From Caldicellulosiruptor acetigenus (GTDB lineage: Bacteria > Bacillota > Thermoanaerobacteria > Caldicellulosiruptorales > Caldicellulosiruptoraceae), in the NCBI RefSeq assembly GCF_026914305.1, contig NZ_CP113866.1, positions 1,429,501 through 1,493,500 of the forward strand: a stretch of 64,000 bases of DNA, in the 5' to 3' direction. Positions 62,265 to 64,000 of the stretch are shown piece by piece. How positions within the stretch are numbered: position 1 is the first letter of the stretch; each line of letters begins with the position of its first letter. The notes under the pieces are model-generated. The model had not been told where the DNA came from. It made no database searches and saw nothing but the letters and a program-made list of their open reading frames with translations. The position numbers were made by a program, and so were the translations under genes.

Positions 62265-62314
62265 TATAGCAAGAAAATCCAAAAATGTAGAAATTGAAAA
62301 AGGAGAAAGCGACA

Positions 62315-63553
62315 ATGAGTAATAGAATTGATACACCCAAAATATTCATTTTAACAATCATTATTTGTGTTGTGTCTCTTTTTATATCCAACAAAGAAGT
62401 ATTTTCAAGCCTGAAATCAGCTACTGCTCAAAGTAAAGAGATGTTTGAATACTTTCCCAAAAATGAAGGAAGATTTAGTGATATTCTTCTTAAAATTTTT
62501 AAAAGAAATAAGGACGAAAATCTAATTATTGCTATCGATTCAAACAGATTTATTGGGCTTTCAAAAGAAGAAGATGCATATTTTGTCAAAGACATGAGAA
62601 GTGGCAAGAAAACCATAATACACAAAATAACAAAGAAAAACTTTCTCAGCATAGCTGAAAACTGGGATGGAAGATACTTTTACTGGATAGAGGGTGAAAG
62701 AAAAAAGGGATTTTTGCAGCAAAGCTGTCGATGGACACTGTATGCTTATGATATTACCACCAACAAAAAGTACTTGATTGATACATGCGGAGAAGGAAAT
62801 TTGCCTGTGACAAGAGATATGAAAGCTAAATCATCAATCATGTGGAGAGATATATTTGGTCATAACGGGAAGGTAGTTTATGTAAAATACGAAAAAGGAA
62901 ACAATGGAATTGTTTATCAAGTGATAAAAGTATGCGATGTTGCAACCAAAAAATACTTTGTAGTTGACAAGGTCCCTGAAAGAGAAAATAGGTTTATCTA
63001 CCCTCCTTCCATTTACGATAGTAACATTGTATGGTGCGTATCTGAACTTGTAAGTACTCATTCCATGGCAACAGAAGATGGAGAGATATACTTGTACAAT
63101 TTAAAGACCAACGTCAAAAGAAAAATATCGCCAAACAGCGAGCTTGTAATGCCAAGGATATATAAAAACTACGTTGTTGCCCTTCGACTACCAAATAGTA
63201 TACACTCTCAAACCCAAATAGTTTTATGTGACATCTCAAAACAACCATACAAATGGAAAATTATTGTATACCCTTCCCTATACCCTACAAAAAACAACAC
63301 AATTTTTACCTTCGCCGACCCCTATATTTCTGGTGGATATCTTTCATGGTATGGCAACTATTTAAAGGATGGAATTTATATCTTTTCGCTAAAAGATTTA
63401 AAATATTACAAAATTCCATATCTCAAAGTTCAGAAAGAATATTCCAATAACATCATGCTATACTCAGAGTCACCTGCAACTTCCCTGTTCTTGAGAAGTT
63501 ATGAAAAGGATAACTCTTTAAATTCTTATAGCGAATATTTGATTTTGAAATAG
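62315..63553 (+). CDS. membrane-anchored beta-propeller-like protein of unknown function
   Basis: A 412-residue protein. N-terminal hydrophobic helix (about 10-30) as signal or anchor, a linker, then repeats of a strand-D/N-x-(K/T)-strand pattern: VKDMRSGKKTIIHK, LYAYDITTNKKYLID, VCDVATKKYFVVD, IYLYNLKTNVKRKIS, VLCDISKQPYKWKII and IFSLKDLKYYKIP. These look like six blades of a TolB/WD-type beta-propeller. I do not recognise the family. The ATG at 62315 has GGAGA upstream; a TTG seven codons earlier is rejected. It has its own promoter and terminator, so it is a single-gene unit. Confidence 0.75.
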   Translation: MSNRIDTPKIFILTIIICVVSLFISNKEVFSSLKSATAQSKEMFEYFPKNEGRFSDILLKIFKRNKDENLIIAIDSNRFIGLSKEEDAYFVKDMRSGKKTIIHKITKKNFLSIAENWDGRYFYWIEGERKKGFLQQSCRWTLYAYDITTNKKYLIDTCGEGNLPVTRDMKAKSSIMWRDIFGHNGKVVYVKYEKGNNGIVYQVIKVCDVATKKYFVVDKVPERENRFIYPPSIYDSNIVWCVSELVSTHSMATEDGEIYLYNLKTNVKRKISPNSELVMPRIYKNYVVALRLPNSIHSQTQIVLCDISKQPYKWKIIVYPSLYPTKNNTIFTFADPYISGGYLSWYGNYLKDGIYIFSLKDLKYYKIPYLKVQKEYSNNIMLYSESPATSLFLRSYEKDNSLNSYSEYLILK

Positions 63554-63564
63554 AAAATCATAGA

Positions 63565-63608
63565 AAAAGAAAGGTGGCACATTTGTTTGTTGTTGCCACC
63601 TTTCTTTT
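63565..63608. terminator. bidirectional terminator after propeller gene and L25
   Basis: A 15-bp perfect stem (63565-63579 with 63594-63608), A-rich and T-rich flanks. It ends the plus-strand propeller gene and, 45 nt after its stop, the minus-strand L25 gene. Confidence 0.9.
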
Positions 63609-63652
63609 TTGCAATTTCATTCAGGTCCTATTTTTTAATCCTTTCTGTTTGA

Positions 63653-64000
63653 TTATGCATTTGAAGAAGTCTCTTCTTGCTTCTCCTCTGGCTCTTCTGT
63701 AATCTCGCTTACATCAATTACCGCAACAACTTCATCCAAGTCTTCTGTTATTTTAATTCCTTCTGGAAGTTTTATATCTCTTAACTTTATAGCTGTTGGT
63801 TTTTCATAGCCCATCAGGTCAATTACCAAGTGTTCAGGAATATCCTTAGGAAGCCCTTCTATCTCTACTGTGTCCATTTGTCTTTGCAGCACAAGTCCTC
63901 TTGACTTCAAAATCTCTGCGTTTTCAAATATAATTGGCACCTCAACATAAATAGGCTTGTTTTCAGAAAGTATCTGAAAATCCACATGAATTATATTCCC
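63653..64000 (-). CDS. rplY: 50S ribosomal protein L25/Ctc family (5' end outside window)
   Basis: The visible 115 codons run on past the window's right edge with no stop, so the N-terminus is missing. Signatures of the Ctc-type L25 C-terminal domain: VDFQILSENKPIYVEVPI at the start, ENAEILKSRGLVLQRQMD, EIEGLPKDIPEHLVID, and a Glu-rich tail (EITEEPEEKQEETSSNA). An in-frame GTG at 63985 is internal. It binds 5S rRNA. Confidence 0.9.
   Translation of the reverse strand, partial: GNIIHVDFQILSENKPIYVEVPIIFENAEILKSRGLVLQRQMDTVEIEGLPKDIPEHLVIDLMGYEKPTAIKLRDIKLPEGIKITEDLDEVVAVIDVSEITEEPEEKQEETSSNA

Noticed and set aside
62149..62394. minus-strand open frame of 81 codons over the propeller promoter
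   Set aside because: It spans the argGH terminator, the promoter and the start of the plus-strand gene; no ribosome-binding site or similarity.
1..64000. CRISPR arrays, insertion sequences, prophage, tRNA or rRNA genes
   Set aside because: Read through on both strands; no direct repeat arrays with spacers, transposase or integrase genes, or tRNA-like folds were found.

Overview
The window is AT-rich, densely packed chromosomal DNA from a thermophilic, anaerobic, low-GC Gram-positive bacterium. The best inferred match is Caldicellulosiruptor or a close relative. The reasons are the mre-min-rodA cell-shape cluster, an electron-bifurcating type [FeFe]-hydrogenase operon, remnants of sporulation operons (YqfC/YqfD), a TRAP protein, and a large structured RNA of the OLE class next to its membrane partner. 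No phage, transposon, CRISPR array, tRNA or rRNA was seen. Nearly all genes lie on the minus strand up to about 59.4 kb. The exceptions are three plus-strand singletons and the argGH block at the right end.

Layout, written in the transcription direction of the minus strand. (1) 10.3 to 0 kb: maf-mreB-mreC-mreD-pbp2-minC-minD-minE-rodA-mgsA-steA-steB, a cell elongation and division-site operon that leaves the window inside steB. (2) 22.7 to 10.4 kb: a promoter, a roughly 615-nt OLE-type RNA, its partner gene oapA, then dxs and tlyA. These are followed by a redox-signalling set (DRTGG protein, RsbT-like ATPase, HydS-like hydrogenase homologue, second DRTGG protein, PHP phosphoesterase). The hydrogenase operon follows (NuoE-like, HATPase, 2Fe-2S protein, NuoF-like, HydA), with two Rex-like operators in front and a terminator behind. 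(3) 30.1 to 22.7 kb: mtaB, pheS, pheT, pcrA and a divergent PAP2 gene. (4) 30.2 to 36.2 kb: an HPr-like protein that lacks the catalytic histidine, two aromatic/cell-wall genes (aroC, S11 carboxypeptidase), a beta-CASP nuclease and a DUF3048 lipoprotein.

(5) 41.4 to 36.2 kb: the classic yqfC-yqfD-phoH-pgpH-ybeY-dgkA order, with a PgpH that lacks its extracellular domain and a DgkA fused to a PAP2 domain. (6) 42.2 to 41.5 kb: rpsU-yqeY with its own promoter and terminator. (7) 45.9 to 42.2 kb: mtrB (TRAP), a DUF2007-like gene, pfkA, pyk and a thioesterase. (8) 52.6 to 46 kb: dnaE, an HD-GYP gene, 5-formyl-THF cyclo-ligase, rpmF with yceD, and comEA. (9) 52.7 to 59.4 kb: a second S11 carboxypeptidase (plus strand), then leuS, rsfS, an LCP ligase, yqeK and nadD (minus strand). 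(10) 59.4 to 64 kb: argG-argH behind a promoter carrying a near-perfect ARG box, an unknown anchored beta-propeller protein, and the 3' part of the L25/Ctc gene.

The most notable system is the OLE RNA with OapA. Next is the hydrogenase-linked signalling set, whose input (an H2- or redox-sensing hydrogenase homologue) and outputs (two HATPases, a PHP enzyme, DRTGG proteins) are not functionally assigned. Start-codon analysis also shows that argH and the formyl-THF cyclo-ligase gene almost certainly begin with CTG, so ATG/GTG/TTG-only gene calling truncates both.
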